Source: Cyanophora paradoxa
Lineage: Eukaryota > Glaucocystophyceae > Cyanophorales > Cyanophoraceae
Assembly: GCA_004431415.1 (NCBI GenBank)
Contig: QPMI01000280.1
Location: forward strand, 1-64,000
DNA length: 64,000 bases
Direction of reading: 5' to 3'
The position numbers and the translations under genes were made by a program. Below are positions 40,201-50,001 of this stretch, piece by piece (positions within the stretch are counted from its first letter, which is position 1; every line of letters starts with the position of its first letter). The notes below the pieces were generated by a model that saw only the letters and a list, made by a program, of their open reading frames with translations, searched no databases and was not told the DNA's origin.

Positions 40201-43200
40201 GCACGTGCCGCATGACGAAGGCCAAGCAGGCACAGCACTATTCATCTTCCACGCACAAGCGTCACGAAGAGCTCTTCGCCGCTGCAGCGCAGTTCAAGCC
40301 GACTCAGGAGTACACGAACCCGTTGCTGGAAGGATGCCAGCCCATCCACGGCGCTTCCGACAAGGACGCCCAGGAACTTGCCGACCTTGTCAAGAAGCTG
40401 AACAACGCCTGGTGGAGGGCGAGGAAGTGGTGCCGCTTCGGACTGCCAGGCCGCGCGTCCCGATACGCGAGACTCATGTGCGTGCTCAAGTTCTGCGATG
40501 ACGTGCCCCCGGTCGACGCCAGGTCGACGCCAGAGCTCAAGAACGCGCAACGCGGCGACAGGCTACTGGTGCCGATGCGACGCACAGTAGAAAACTTGTT
40601 TGTGGCGCTGTTCAACGAGTGGCTGTCCCGCATTGCGCACTCCAACCTCTTCTTCGATCTCGTCGCGGACTTCGAAGCGATGGGAGCGTACATGTTCAAG
40701 TACGCACTGAAGGTACGCCCGTGCTCACGCGTCCCTGGACAGACGTAGCACGTACTGAAGCTCATTGTGCGCCCGCAGGTCGAACCGCAAGCATTGGAGA
40801 GCATATACGCTGCGCTCGCAAAGGCGGGCGAGAAGGGAGGCACCCTACGGAGCGCGATGGCGAAAGCAATTCGGAAGTCGCTCTCGCACCGCGAACTCGG
40901 CCGGCCGGAGGCAGCTTTCCATATGCTCAACTACCCCATCTGGCACTCGTCGTTTCACGCCCGCACCGTTCCGTGCATCCCTCCGGACAAGCGGACAAGA
41001 CGTTCGTACCAGCGCGGCTTCATGCGACCGATCCGCAACCGCAATCCTGGCGAGACGAAAATATTCGTCAACAACGACATCGACTGGTACATGGAGAGGC
41101 CTGACGACCAGTTCTGGAACGTGATGCTGCTGTACAAGTTTCTGCAATGGTTTGCCGTCGTCGCCAAGAAAGACGGGATTCGAGGCGACAAGATCGACAT
41201 GTCTCCCTTGGCAACAGCCACGTTGGAGACAGGACGAACCGAGCCGCATCACACCGACTCGCAACACGGTGGCGACGAGCCGGAGGATGACGAGGATGAC
41301 GACGACGACCATCCTGACTCAGACGCCCCGGAGTACCCTCAGCGCCAGATCGAACGCGAGCACCGCGAGGAGAAGGCACGGCAGGCCAAGACGTGGGTAT
41401 TGGACCCGCTCTGGCAGCGATGGCTGCGTGAAGACGCTCTGTCGGACGAAGAGTGGCGACAACTACAGAAGACGCCACCGCTCGTGATCCCGGACGGAGA
41501 AAGGTGCATGCCGTGCTTCAACACCGCGAGCGGCAAGAAACAGCTACGGATGCGACGGCAACCCATGCCAGTTGTGATGCCGTTCAACGTCCACTCCGGC
41601 CAAGTTGCCAAGTACGCGCCGCTCCTCTTCTACCACCCGTTCCGCAACGAGTGGACGGACCTGCTCGACATGCCGGCTCGTGCGGAAGTCACTGACGCCA
41701 TCCTCGCGGCGGCAATGACAAAAGCACGGAAGGCAACAATCACGCGCCACGCCTCGGCTGCAAGCGACAACATCCGCGTGCGCATGGAAGAGATCATCAG
41801 CCGGATCACCGACATTCCGAACATGACGGCGACGGGCGCAATCGTGACGGAACACGCGGAGCCCAGCACCATCAGAAACGCAGCGAGCGGCTTGGGAGCG
41901 GGACTGCCAGCGCCATCGTTTCAGCCTGCATCCGTTGAAACCGAACAGGCGGTCCTACGAGCGCATGGTGTCATTCCACCCTCCGCTGAAGCGGGGACCG
42001 GCGGACCGTCCGTTCAGGCGGCCCCACCGTCATCCCGAGCTCCACTCGTGTCGCCCGACAACCTGAAGCCCGAGCAACGCGAAATCTACGACAAGATGGT
42101 GAAATACTTCGAGCTCAGACGCAAAGCGGAAGCGCTGAAGGCAAGAGCTATGCGATACAGGCGCGATGCGGAGGGCGGTCAAGACGTGCCGGAGATTCTG
42201 AAGTGCTGGTACATGCCTGCAGGACCGCGCTTCTTCGTCACAGGAGGAGCGGGGTGCGGAAAGACCGTCCTACTGCGCTGCATCGAACACGCTGCAAACC
42301 AGTACAACGTTGGTGATGCGGGACTGGAGGCCCTCCCTCACGGCCGCTGCACCGTTGCAGCACCGTTCGGTTCCGCAGGCTTCAACGCAGGTGGGGGGAC
42401 CATGCACACGCGCTTCCACCTCCAAACGCACCTCTCCGGCAAGCGCGACCAGATCAAGCACAGCAGCTTCACAATCGACAAGCTGCGACTCGAGCTGCAG
42501 CAAACGTACGTCCTGCAGATCGACGAAATCATGTCCTGCTGGACGAACATCTTCTACTCGTTCAAGACGGCCCTGGAGGACGCCATGTGCGGACGAGAAG
42601 CCGTCGGCGACCCGGAGACTGGCTTGGCGCCGCCACCTCTTCCGCAGTACCAGGTCGGACCCGACGGAAGGACGCCGGTGATGCAACGCTACCCATTCGG
42701 AGGCTTGGCAATCATCACGTACGGGGACGCGGCCCAGGTGCCGCCGGTCATGTCGCAGTCGTTGTGGGAGACATTGTTGCCGGCACGGAAGGACATTACG
42801 ATGCAGAATGACGTCAAGTGGCACACGCCGAACCTGCACACCTTCCCCAGCTACTTCACGGCTCACGTCCTGCCCTCGTCGATGCGGCACCTGGCGGATC
42901 CAGAACTCGGCCAAATCCTCAACTGGTTTCGAGACGGGGATCCGGACCACGTCGACGACGTCTACCACTACCTTCTCCGCCGGTGCCTGGACCTCAACAA
43001 CGATCTCGGCGACGACAACGAGAATGCCATCCACAACACGCTGACCAAGAACCAAGACCCCACATGGGACGAAGCGTACCACATGTTCCTCACGAACAAA
43101 CTCGCAGAGCAGCACAACGACGCGATGATCCGGCGGCACCACGCGCAGTACCGCGACCCTGTCCTAAAGATCGTCGCCAAGGACACCCATCCCCGCGAGC

Positions 43201-45011
43201 ACATCAAGAAGTGCGAGACCGTGGACGCGTATGGCCAGATAATCCCATGCACGAACGAGCAAGGCAGCATCCCACACAAGGTCATGGTGACGCCCGGCAT
43301 CAAGGTCATGCTCAGACAGAACCGCGACACAGACGACGGCCTCCTCAACGGGGCCATCGGACTGATCGCAGGTTACAAATGGCGAGAGCACACGGAGACG
43401 CCCGACTACATCAGTCAGCACGCCGCAGACTTTACGCCCGACACGCCGCTCGTGCTCGAACACGCTGCGCCGGATCTCGTCCAGCACGCGCTCGACACTG
43501 CGGACCGTGCCCCCAAGCCCGAGCCGGAACCGGAACCGGAACCCGAACCCGAGCCAGGACCTTCGGACCGGAAGAAGAGCAAGCCAAAGGTCAGCAAGGA
43601 CAACATCGTACGGGCCGCAGCGGCGGTGACGAGGCAGAAGAAACAGAGCATAGAGGCGAAGGTGGAGCACCTCCCGCATCCGCACCTCATGCCCCCGATG
43701 ACGTACTACATCTACTTCCACGATGACCGCGTCGGCCGGCGTGCAATCACGGAACGCTGCCAGCTCCCCGACGGTCGAATCGTCGATGCCGTCGAAATCA
43801 ACGTCGAGCCCAGAAATGCCGGTGAGCCGCTGCATCTGTCATCACGATCGTCAACGGAGATCCGCTTCCCTCTCGAGATTGACTACCTTCTGCCGGTCCC
43901 ATTGCGCAGACCACGAGGACGAAATCGCCGGCGGGGCAGGAGGCACGCACAACGTCAGGATAGGCCCGCCGTTCCGCGTCGCCTACGGCACGACGGTCTA
44001 CAAGGCTCAAGGGCACACCCTGAAGCGTGCAATCGCCGACGTGCGGGGCATGAACAGCAGGGACTACACGCACCGACAGCAGCTGTACGTCATGCTCAGC
44101 CGCCCGCGCGAGGGAGCGCACTTCTTCATCGCGAACGCCTCGCTCCTGCAACGGTACGAGCTGCTGCACGTGATTCAGAACGTCAACCCCGACCTGCAAG
44201 CCGCCATCAAGGACCAGAAGGCCGAGAGCGCAGAATTCGCGCGGCTCCGGCAAGACGATCCGAAAACGCACGCAAGAATGTGGGGCCACAAGCTGCAGTA
44301 TCTGCGCTGGATCGAGGACAGCACCGCGCCGCACGGTCAGCGACTCGTCAACGCCGTCGCGATGGAATGCGAGCCAGGCGACTGGGGCCAAGTCGAACAG
44401 TTCCAGTGCGAGTTCGAAAAGGCGGAGGCCGAGTTCAAGAACAAGCGCTTCGTCGACACGATGCCGAAGCGCGTTTCCGCGGCGGCACGCAAGCGTTAAG
44501 TGCGTTACTTCATGCAGATCTAGATGCATTCTGATCATAACTCCCACTGACGTATTTTTGTGTGCAGAAAGAAATAACGCGGTGCATCTACGGGACCTGC
44601 ATGCACGTGCAGCCAGACTGCCCGTCGATCATGCCCGCGTTTCTAGGTAGAATTTCGTCCAATTACATGTGTTTCTATACGTTCGCTCGCTCGGCCAGTT
44701 ACACGCATCTGCATAACTCGGCCAGCTGCATGCATCTGCCACTTCCTCGTAGCTGCACGTTAATGATTGCGATCATGCCCTGGGCCGTCCCCCGTCCCTG
44801 TGCTTGCAGATTGAAAGTTCTTGTCCAATCAACTCCAATAAATATTACGTGTGTACTCGCTAGGCTGGACTCGCTCCTCAACTGTCTCGCTCCCTTGCGC
44901 GTACGGGCCAGCCCGGCGGCCCAGCTATATATACGCTAGCCAGCCAGCCAACTGTGACAGCCCTGACGGCGTCCTCGAGGCTTCGCCGTACTTAGTGCTC
45001 CGCAGGAGCAC
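37222..45011 (+). mobile_element. Helitron-like rolling-circle element nested in PLV copy B
   Basis: Contains one multi-exon Rep-helicase gene and flanks without other genes. The termini are not established: no clear 5' TC or 3' CTRR end was identified. A GTGCTCC-GCA-GGAGCAC hairpin at 44,995-45,011 lies where AT-rich PLV sequence resumes and may mark the 3' end. Only one gene is visible, as expected of a simple Helitron. Confidence 0.6.
37256..44499 (+). CDS. Helitron Rep-helicase (RepHel), six exons
   Basis: Rolling-circle transposase. Exons proposed: up to 37,580; 37,634-39,124; 39,199-39,539; 39,603-40,712; 40,779-43,821; 43,910-44,499. The five introns are 53, 74, 63, 66 and 88 bp, all GT-AG and all frame-preserving, giving about 2,190 residues without the first exon. 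N-terminal CDCCG and CAMCH suggest a zinc finger. The Rep domain has the two-His motif LHGHL (39,957-39,971) and the catalytic two-Tyr motif YMFKYALK ending at the 40,712 donor. The helicase is Pif1-like: GGAGCGKT (42,244-42,267), LQIDEI, YGDAAQVPP, then VYKAQGHT and YVMLSRPREG in the last exon. A Glu/Pro repeat (43,520-43,555) precedes the last intron. The first exon's start codon is not identified. No internal stop was found in the proposed exons, so it may be recently active. Confidence 0.8.
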
Positions 45012-45096
45012 GGATCTTGTAAGGGTCGTTCCAGTAAGCGCCATGTCTTATGTTTAAAATACGAAAAGAAATTTTTAATTTACATTATTAAACAGA
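44500..45096. other. Helitron 3' flank and PLV resumption
   Basis: About 600 bp without a supported gene. It is GC-moderate with CAGCCAGC repeats up to about 44,965 and a 7-bp-stem hairpin at 44,995-45,011, then AT-rich sequence leads to the penton ATG. The switch in composition places the mobile DNA/PLV boundary between about 45,012 and 45,050. Confidence 0.5.
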
Positions 45097-45999
45097 ATGA
45101 CGCGTTACTATCTTAATATTGATTCCCGGGATCGGGATGATGGAACCCCCACAAACTATTCATACAAACTTCCCCATGCAATCCAAAATGTTAAAGCATG
45201 TCGTGTTACCAATTTCGAAATGTTCAATAACATTTACAATCTCAGCGAAAATGGAGCGCTCGTAACCTCTACACTCGATGGACAAGGAGCAACCAAAACT
45301 AAATCAAACACAATTTCAAAAGGGGCATACACAGCAGAGAGTTTGGTGAATTATCTAAATGCTCTACTGTTATCCCAGACATACAGTGCATCGGGAACTA
45401 CATATACCCGTCATTTCAATGTGTCTTATGACTCTACCACAATGAAACTAAGGATTATTGGCGAAGCAACATTTACTATACGTTTCGGTAGTCGGATTTT
45501 AGCCAATTTCTTAGGTTTCCCGGATCCATCAATTAATGGCTCGGGTTTAGGTTATCCATCCACACCTCTTGGTTCACCCGTTACTGTTGGTGGTTTTACT
45601 TATAATCATTACCTCGACAGTGTCATACCACTCGATCTTCTGTTTAATTCTTACATCCTTCTACATGTCGATCCACTCAAAGGCAACTACGTAAGCAAGA
45701 ATACCAGCGATGATAAAACCTTAGCTAAAATTGAGATTGACCAGACCGTAGGTAGTCTCCTAAAATATGATTCTACCAATAACTCTATGATCATTCATGA
45801 GCAAAACGGATTAGTGGAAGTTGAGACGCTTAAAGTGCGTTTGACGTATTGGAATGGTAACGAAACGGACATTACCACGGATTGGTCAATGACCTTAGAA
45901 CTGATCACTGAAGATGAAAAGGATCTAACGAAAGCAGCATTGAAAAACGTCGTTAGAGATTTGGAAAACGTCTATTTACCATTTGGTCGTAATATGTAA
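45097..45999 (+). CDS. PLV penton-like minor capsid protein
   Basis: Intact 300-residue frame beginning MTRYYLNIDSRDRD, then TPTNYSYKLPHAIQNVKACRV. This IDSxDRD opening followed by Y.L...I..V..v is typical of vertex (penton) proteins of Polinton-like and related algal viruses, which form single jelly rolls at the capsid vertices. The later part, RLTYWNGNETDITTDWSMTLEL, fits the recurring C-terminal segment of that family. Stop TAA overlaps a short AATAT-GTA-ATATT hairpin. No major capsid protein is found beside it. Codon use is AT-rich like the rest of copy B. The assignment is from motif recognition only. Confidence 0.7.
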   Translation: MTRYYLNIDSRDRDDGTPTNYSYKLPHAIQNVKACRVTNFEMFNNIYNLSENGALVTSTLDGQGATKTKSNTISKGAYTAESLVNYLNALLLSQTYSASGTTYTRHFNVSYDSTTMKLRIIGEATFTIRFGSRILANFLGFPDPSINGSGLGYPSTPLGSPVTVGGFTYNHYLDSVIPLDLLFNSYILLHVDPLKGNYVSKNTSDDKTLAKIEIDQTVGSLLKYDSTNNSMIIHEQNGLVEVETLKVRLTYWNGNETDITTDWSMTLELITEDEKDLTKAALKNVVRDLENVYLPFGRNM

Positions 46000-46031
46000 T
46001 ATTGCTGAATAATTTTGTGGGGTTATTTCAA

Positions 46032-46778
46032 ATGGCTCGTAAGACACAACCCAAGAATTTCTTAGCAAAACCCGTCGAACAAGCGGAACCGGAACGGAAG
46101 CATTACAAGAAATCGAAAGGAACCGCAGCGTTTGGAACCGCTGATATCGAAAAGAATATTAATAATATGATTAATTCCCATGCTGTGGCGCCAGTAGACG
46201 ACATTAACGATGGTAACGCCCTTGTTGAGCAAGTGCCGCTAAATCGTATGCCCGGTGCAAAGCGTGGGATCAAAAAGGGGCAGTTCAACAGTTCCACCGT
46301 TGATGCCGTTAACAAGAAGTCTACTCTTCTTAAACTTCTCGATGGCGGTGAACGTCTGTATTCCACGTATTCGGAAAAAGACCACCGTAACCGTTACTTT
46401 ATCAGAGCAACCACTGGTGGACTGAAAACGATCACATACAAACACGCTAAAAGTCTCATTGAGGGAATCGCTGATGAGACACAAAAAGAGAAGAAGATAA
46501 CAGAGCAACCGATAACCAAAGAGAAGGTAGACAAGAAACCAAATGTTACGTTTGATGTCCTACCGGATCCGATCAAAGAGGAGAAACACACACCGACGGA
46601 ATTAATCGCTAAGACGATCGATTACCAAGAATCCAATAAAACGGATTTACCAGTGCTTAACAAATCAATCCTCCGGGTTGCTACATCGCAATCCGACCCG
46701 CTTAACTCCATTCCAAATGCAGCGCCGATGCTTTCCGGATTCGCTAAATTGGGTCTCCGCCCAGGCTATCGCCGTTAA
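46032..46778 (+). CDS. Conserved PLV protein next to penton, function unknown
   Basis: 248 residues from ATG 46,032 (MARKTQPKN), 32 nt after the penton stop. In-frame upstream codons have only a TTG start and are not included. The protein is basic and hydrophilic (KHYKKSKG, GAKRGIKKGQF), with the conserved GGERLYSTYSEKD core and SGFAKLGLRPGYRR end shared with copy A. A linker, DNA-binding or minor virion protein is possible, but no domain is recognised. GCCGT-TAAGCG-ACGGC forms a hairpin whose loop contains the TAA stop, and TTCTTT/AAAGAA follows at 46,813. Confidence 0.75.
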   Translation: MARKTQPKNFLAKPVEQAEPERKHYKKSKGTAAFGTADIEKNINNMINSHAVAPVDDINDGNALVEQVPLNRMPGAKRGIKKGQFNSSTVDAVNKKSTLLKLLDGGERLYSTYSEKDHRNRYFIRATTGGLKTITYKHAKSLIEGIADETQKEKKITEQPITKEKVDKKPNVTFDVLPDPIKEEKHTPTELIAKTIDYQESNKTDLPVLNKSILRVATSQSDPLNSIPNAAPMLSGFAKLGLRPGYRR

Positions 46779-46786
46779 GCGACGGC
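46771..46786 (+). terminator. Hairpin enclosing the stop codon of the capsid-adjacent gene, copy B
   Basis: GCCGT (46,771-46,775) pairs with ACGGC (46,782-46,786), with TAA in the loop. In copy A a different 12-bp palindrome also spans this stop, so structure at this place is conserved while sequence is not. Confidence 0.45.
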
Positions 46787-47113
46787 TCACGCATCATTCT
46801 CACGTTAAAATTTTCTTTTCAAAGAATAGCGCAATACCCTCCATTCCGAAAGTTTGCGCTCACGTTTACTTATTTTTATAAGTGGCGTTGTAGGAAAGTT
46901 GTGAAACATTCTATGTTTTTCACTTTTTAATCACCTTTTCTACGGGGTTCATTCGTAGAATCGAGGAAGCGAAGACGGCACGCAAGCGAGCCTTAGCGAT
47001 GCTCTTTCGGCTTATTTTTCCGGCATCTTCTTATTATCGATGCGCAGCGCTCCAATGCATAGGGGCAAAAAATGACAGCTTTTTAAAGCGGTCTTATATC
47101 AAAGAAGAAAACC
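46787..47113 (+). other. Conserved non-coding block between PLV genes, copy B
   Basis: Counterpart of 16,716-17,033. It shares GTGGCGTTGTAG, TTCTACGGGGTTCATTCGT, TTATTTTTCCGGCATCTTCT and CAAAAAATGAC in order and with similar spacing. TCTACG (46,939-46,944) pairs with CGTAGA (46,954-46,959). No open frame is shared between copies. Confidence 0.6.
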
Positions 47114-47136
47114 ACTTAAAGATTTCTTGCTATATA
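47114..47136 (+). promoter_or_regulatory. Conserved promoter-like block of small basic gene, copy B
   Basis: ACTTAAAGATTTCTTG followed by CTATATA, 17 nt before the ATG, differing at one base from the copy A block at 16,693-16,715. Confidence 0.6.
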
Positions 47137-47153
47137 GTAACAGTGATATACCA

Positions 47154-47370
47154 ATGACGACCAGCGCAGCCCAGAAGCGTGCGAATGCGAATTACCGGGC
47201 GACCGGTAAAGGTAAAATTGCCCTCCAAAAGAATAAGGACAAAATGCTATCGGTCGTTAAAGATCGTTCAAGCAAGCCACCGGGCATATTCCAATAATGC
47301 GATTTGTTTCGTGAAGTTCTTGATTGGCGTTCCCTACAATAATGTGGGTCGCCCATCGAAATATATCTAA
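47154..47370 (+). pseudogene. Small basic PLV protein, copy B, frameshifted
   Basis: ATG 47,154 starts MTTSAAQKRANANYR, matching copy A. The frame is lost near 47,255 and similarity continues in another frame through NAICFVKFLIGVPYNNVGRPSKYI to TAA at 47,368. A single indel explains this. The promoter block and 3' hairpin are intact. Confidence 0.75.
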
Positions 47371-47377
47371 GTCTTTT

Positions 47378-47401
47378 TTCTCAGCGCGCTTGCTCTGAGA
47401 A
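47378..47401 (+). terminator. Conserved 3' hairpin after small basic gene, copy B
   Basis: TTCTCAG (47,378-47,384) and CTGAGAA (47,395-47,401), 7 nt after the stop; same stem and total length as copy A at 16,385-16,408. Confidence 0.65.
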
Positions 47402-47638
47402 GACAAAACCGCGGTAAACGCGCTAAACACCATAAATACACCTTTGAGTTATTTTTAGGTCTCCATGCGTCTCGCTAAGCAAGCCTTGCGCCAGCGCTGA
47501 TGGAGCCGCTACTTTTGTTATTTTTACATAACCCTCAAAATTCGCGATAATTGATTTTGTGGGTCGCCAAAAAATGACGTCAAGGTGAAAAAATGATTTA
47601 AGGATAATTTTCTTTGAATATATTAAGAACGCCTAAGG
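47402..47638 (+). promoter_or_regulatory. Intergenic region upstream of copy B replicase
   Basis: Non-coding. CAAAAAATGACGTCA (about 47,569-47,583) matches the same distance region upstream of the copy A replicase (about 16,240-16,255). GATTTAAGGATAATTTTC at 47,595 resembles the ACTTAAAGA promoter blocks and precedes the ATG by about 40 nt. Confidence 0.45.
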
Positions 47639-49982
47639 ATGCCTCGCGCTGTAAGTTATCGGAATGCTAAGATTCGTAAAGAAATTAGAGCGGTAAATGA
47701 TTATGGATACGCGAGTGGGTTTCTGACTGAGGAACAGTATGATGCTTTCAATTACTTTGCCTTTCAGAAAAGACCAAGGGGGAATGGATTGAATGATATC
47801 TTATATTCGATTAACGATATCATCGCACGCGGTGAAGCTCGACAGAATGCGGAAGACGAAATACGTCGTCTCGGGGCTATTGATGTCCCACAGGAACTTG
47901 TGAATCAGCGACCGGAGAGAAACACGCAGTCTCACATGACCCGGTTCAATCGCATGATGAAGATTATCAGCGACAGTATCGAAAATTCAAACAGTGAAAC
48001 GTTTTCGGTGATGTTTCTTCTCTATCGGGAAGTTACCGATGAAAACGAAAGAATACCCGAACGTCGTCGAATACCCGAAAGAGGGCGGTAAACGCTACTA
48101 TACGCCAATGAAAGGGAGAAAGGATGAATCACTACATGGGATTACTTGCAATAAAGCCACACTCATTAGATCTCTTGCACTCTCAAAAGACATTTTCCGA
48201 AAGAAGCCATGTATCCGTGAGTATGACATTAACGAATTCATCCTTATTAATTTGGAATCCGGACGTAATCAGGATCTAACATACCTTCGACATATATATA
48301 GTGATCAATACCCTTCCGTCTTAACAATCGAAAAGATCATACCAGACGGTCAAGCGAACATTATCCCGAAGGTGAATCAAATTCTACGCGAATACCAAGC
48401 CCCCATGATTTCATTCAAATATCTCGGTTATGAAATCCCGACAAATGCTAAATCATTTGCAGAACTATTCGATAGAGACGGTATATATCAGTATCGTATT
48501 AAGGCGTGCGTTTTCGATGCGCTTGTTCTTGTTTTCGCTTCCGCTTTTGAGAAGGCAAAAAAACAAGGTCGTTATGGTTCTGTCCGTTGGGATCATGCCT
48601 ATTTGTTTAAAATGGTGCATGGAAGAGATCCCGTGGATGGTGATGATTGGGGGTTATCATTAAACCAAATGATCGATAAGATATTGAAGCCTTACCGCAT
48701 TTCGCTTGTCGTTGTTGACGAAATGGACAAGATCGACCACGATTTATCTTATATTCCGATGGATTCTGAGGGAAAGCGAATAAGAAACAAGCGACTGTGT
48801 CCTTCCACTATGTATGTGAAGATTCAAAATGGACACATGTATTTGCTGAATAAGAAGGTGGAAAGTCTCATACAGTCTTTCAATGGAACTAAACCGGTTG
48901 AAAAGAAACGCCCACTTTCTTGCAGATACAAGATTAACAAGAAGTTCAATCATAGCTATTTCGCACGCAATCCTGATGATATCGCGGTAATCCTCCATTC
49001 GAAGGCAGTCGAAGATAAGACACTTATTCGTATCATGTATGGCGGCGAAGGTGGGCTTAATGCATTATACGCGTATTTCGTGGCGGTTCATAACTACATC
49101 CCCGATGCGAAGGTTTCCCTTCTAAGATCCGTTCAAGACATCAAATTTAAATACGGCGAAAAGGATGTATTGATAGTAGGGGTTTGCTCTGATGTGGATG
49201 TAGAAACGGCTTATAACATTCAGTTTGATAACGAAGAGCAACGCGACACGTTTTCGAAGTATAACCACAAATTCCGGTTATCTTTGATCAATTCCCAGCA
49301 TAAGAGCTGTTACAATGAGAACACGCGAAATGCTTTCATCATTGGTTCCCAAAGTGCATTAATCGGACGCTTTGAGGATTCAGCAGAGATCGCGAAAGAT
49401 TTAGCGGATGGTGTCCTAAAAGTAATCGAACATGACGCCATTAAATCTTACCCTTCTCATCTTAACAGTCTCGAAGAATTCCCAGTATTTAGCGAATTCG
49501 ACGATTTCAAGCAGGTAACCGTGAATTCATCGGACGAAGTCGAACCTTACAGTTTCTACTATCTGACACTGAAAAAGGGAACCTACAAGATCAAGAAAGA
49601 CACGAAAGGCAAAGAATACATTTCATATCAGTTTCCCAAGGTGAAACGTATTCTCGTAGATTCCCCATGTAATCTTCTACCCGGCTTTGTTCTAAAAGAG
49701 CATTTCGAAGATCTGAAAGACATCGTGGACATTAAAAGCGTTCTCAGACCATAACGACCTGTCAAGAACAACGTTAAACACATGATTAAACAGATCTTAG
49801 AAAGCAATTCTTGTAAGAAGCAGATTCTTGTAAGTGTTATTCTTGTAAGTGTTATTGGAATGCTCGGTAAACAGAAAAACCAAAAGTTCAGAACTAAGAC
49901 ATTCTTTAACAAATCCGACGCTTATGATTACGCTAAGAAGCATGGCGGGGAGGTGAAGTTACTTTATTTGGGTAAGCAGGAA

Positions 49983-50001
49983 CAGACCGAGGAGTTCTAC
50001 G
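49983..50001. repeat. 19-bp target-site duplication, left copy
   Basis: CAGACCGAGGAGTTCTACG, identical to 53,274-53,292. Removing one copy and the intervening 3,272 bp restores continuity of replicase similarity across this point. Confidence 0.85.

Noticed and set aside
46002-46031. Ten-codon N-terminal extension of the capsid-adjacent protein
   Set aside because: It would need a TTG start; the ATG at 46,032 gives a normal basic N-terminus.
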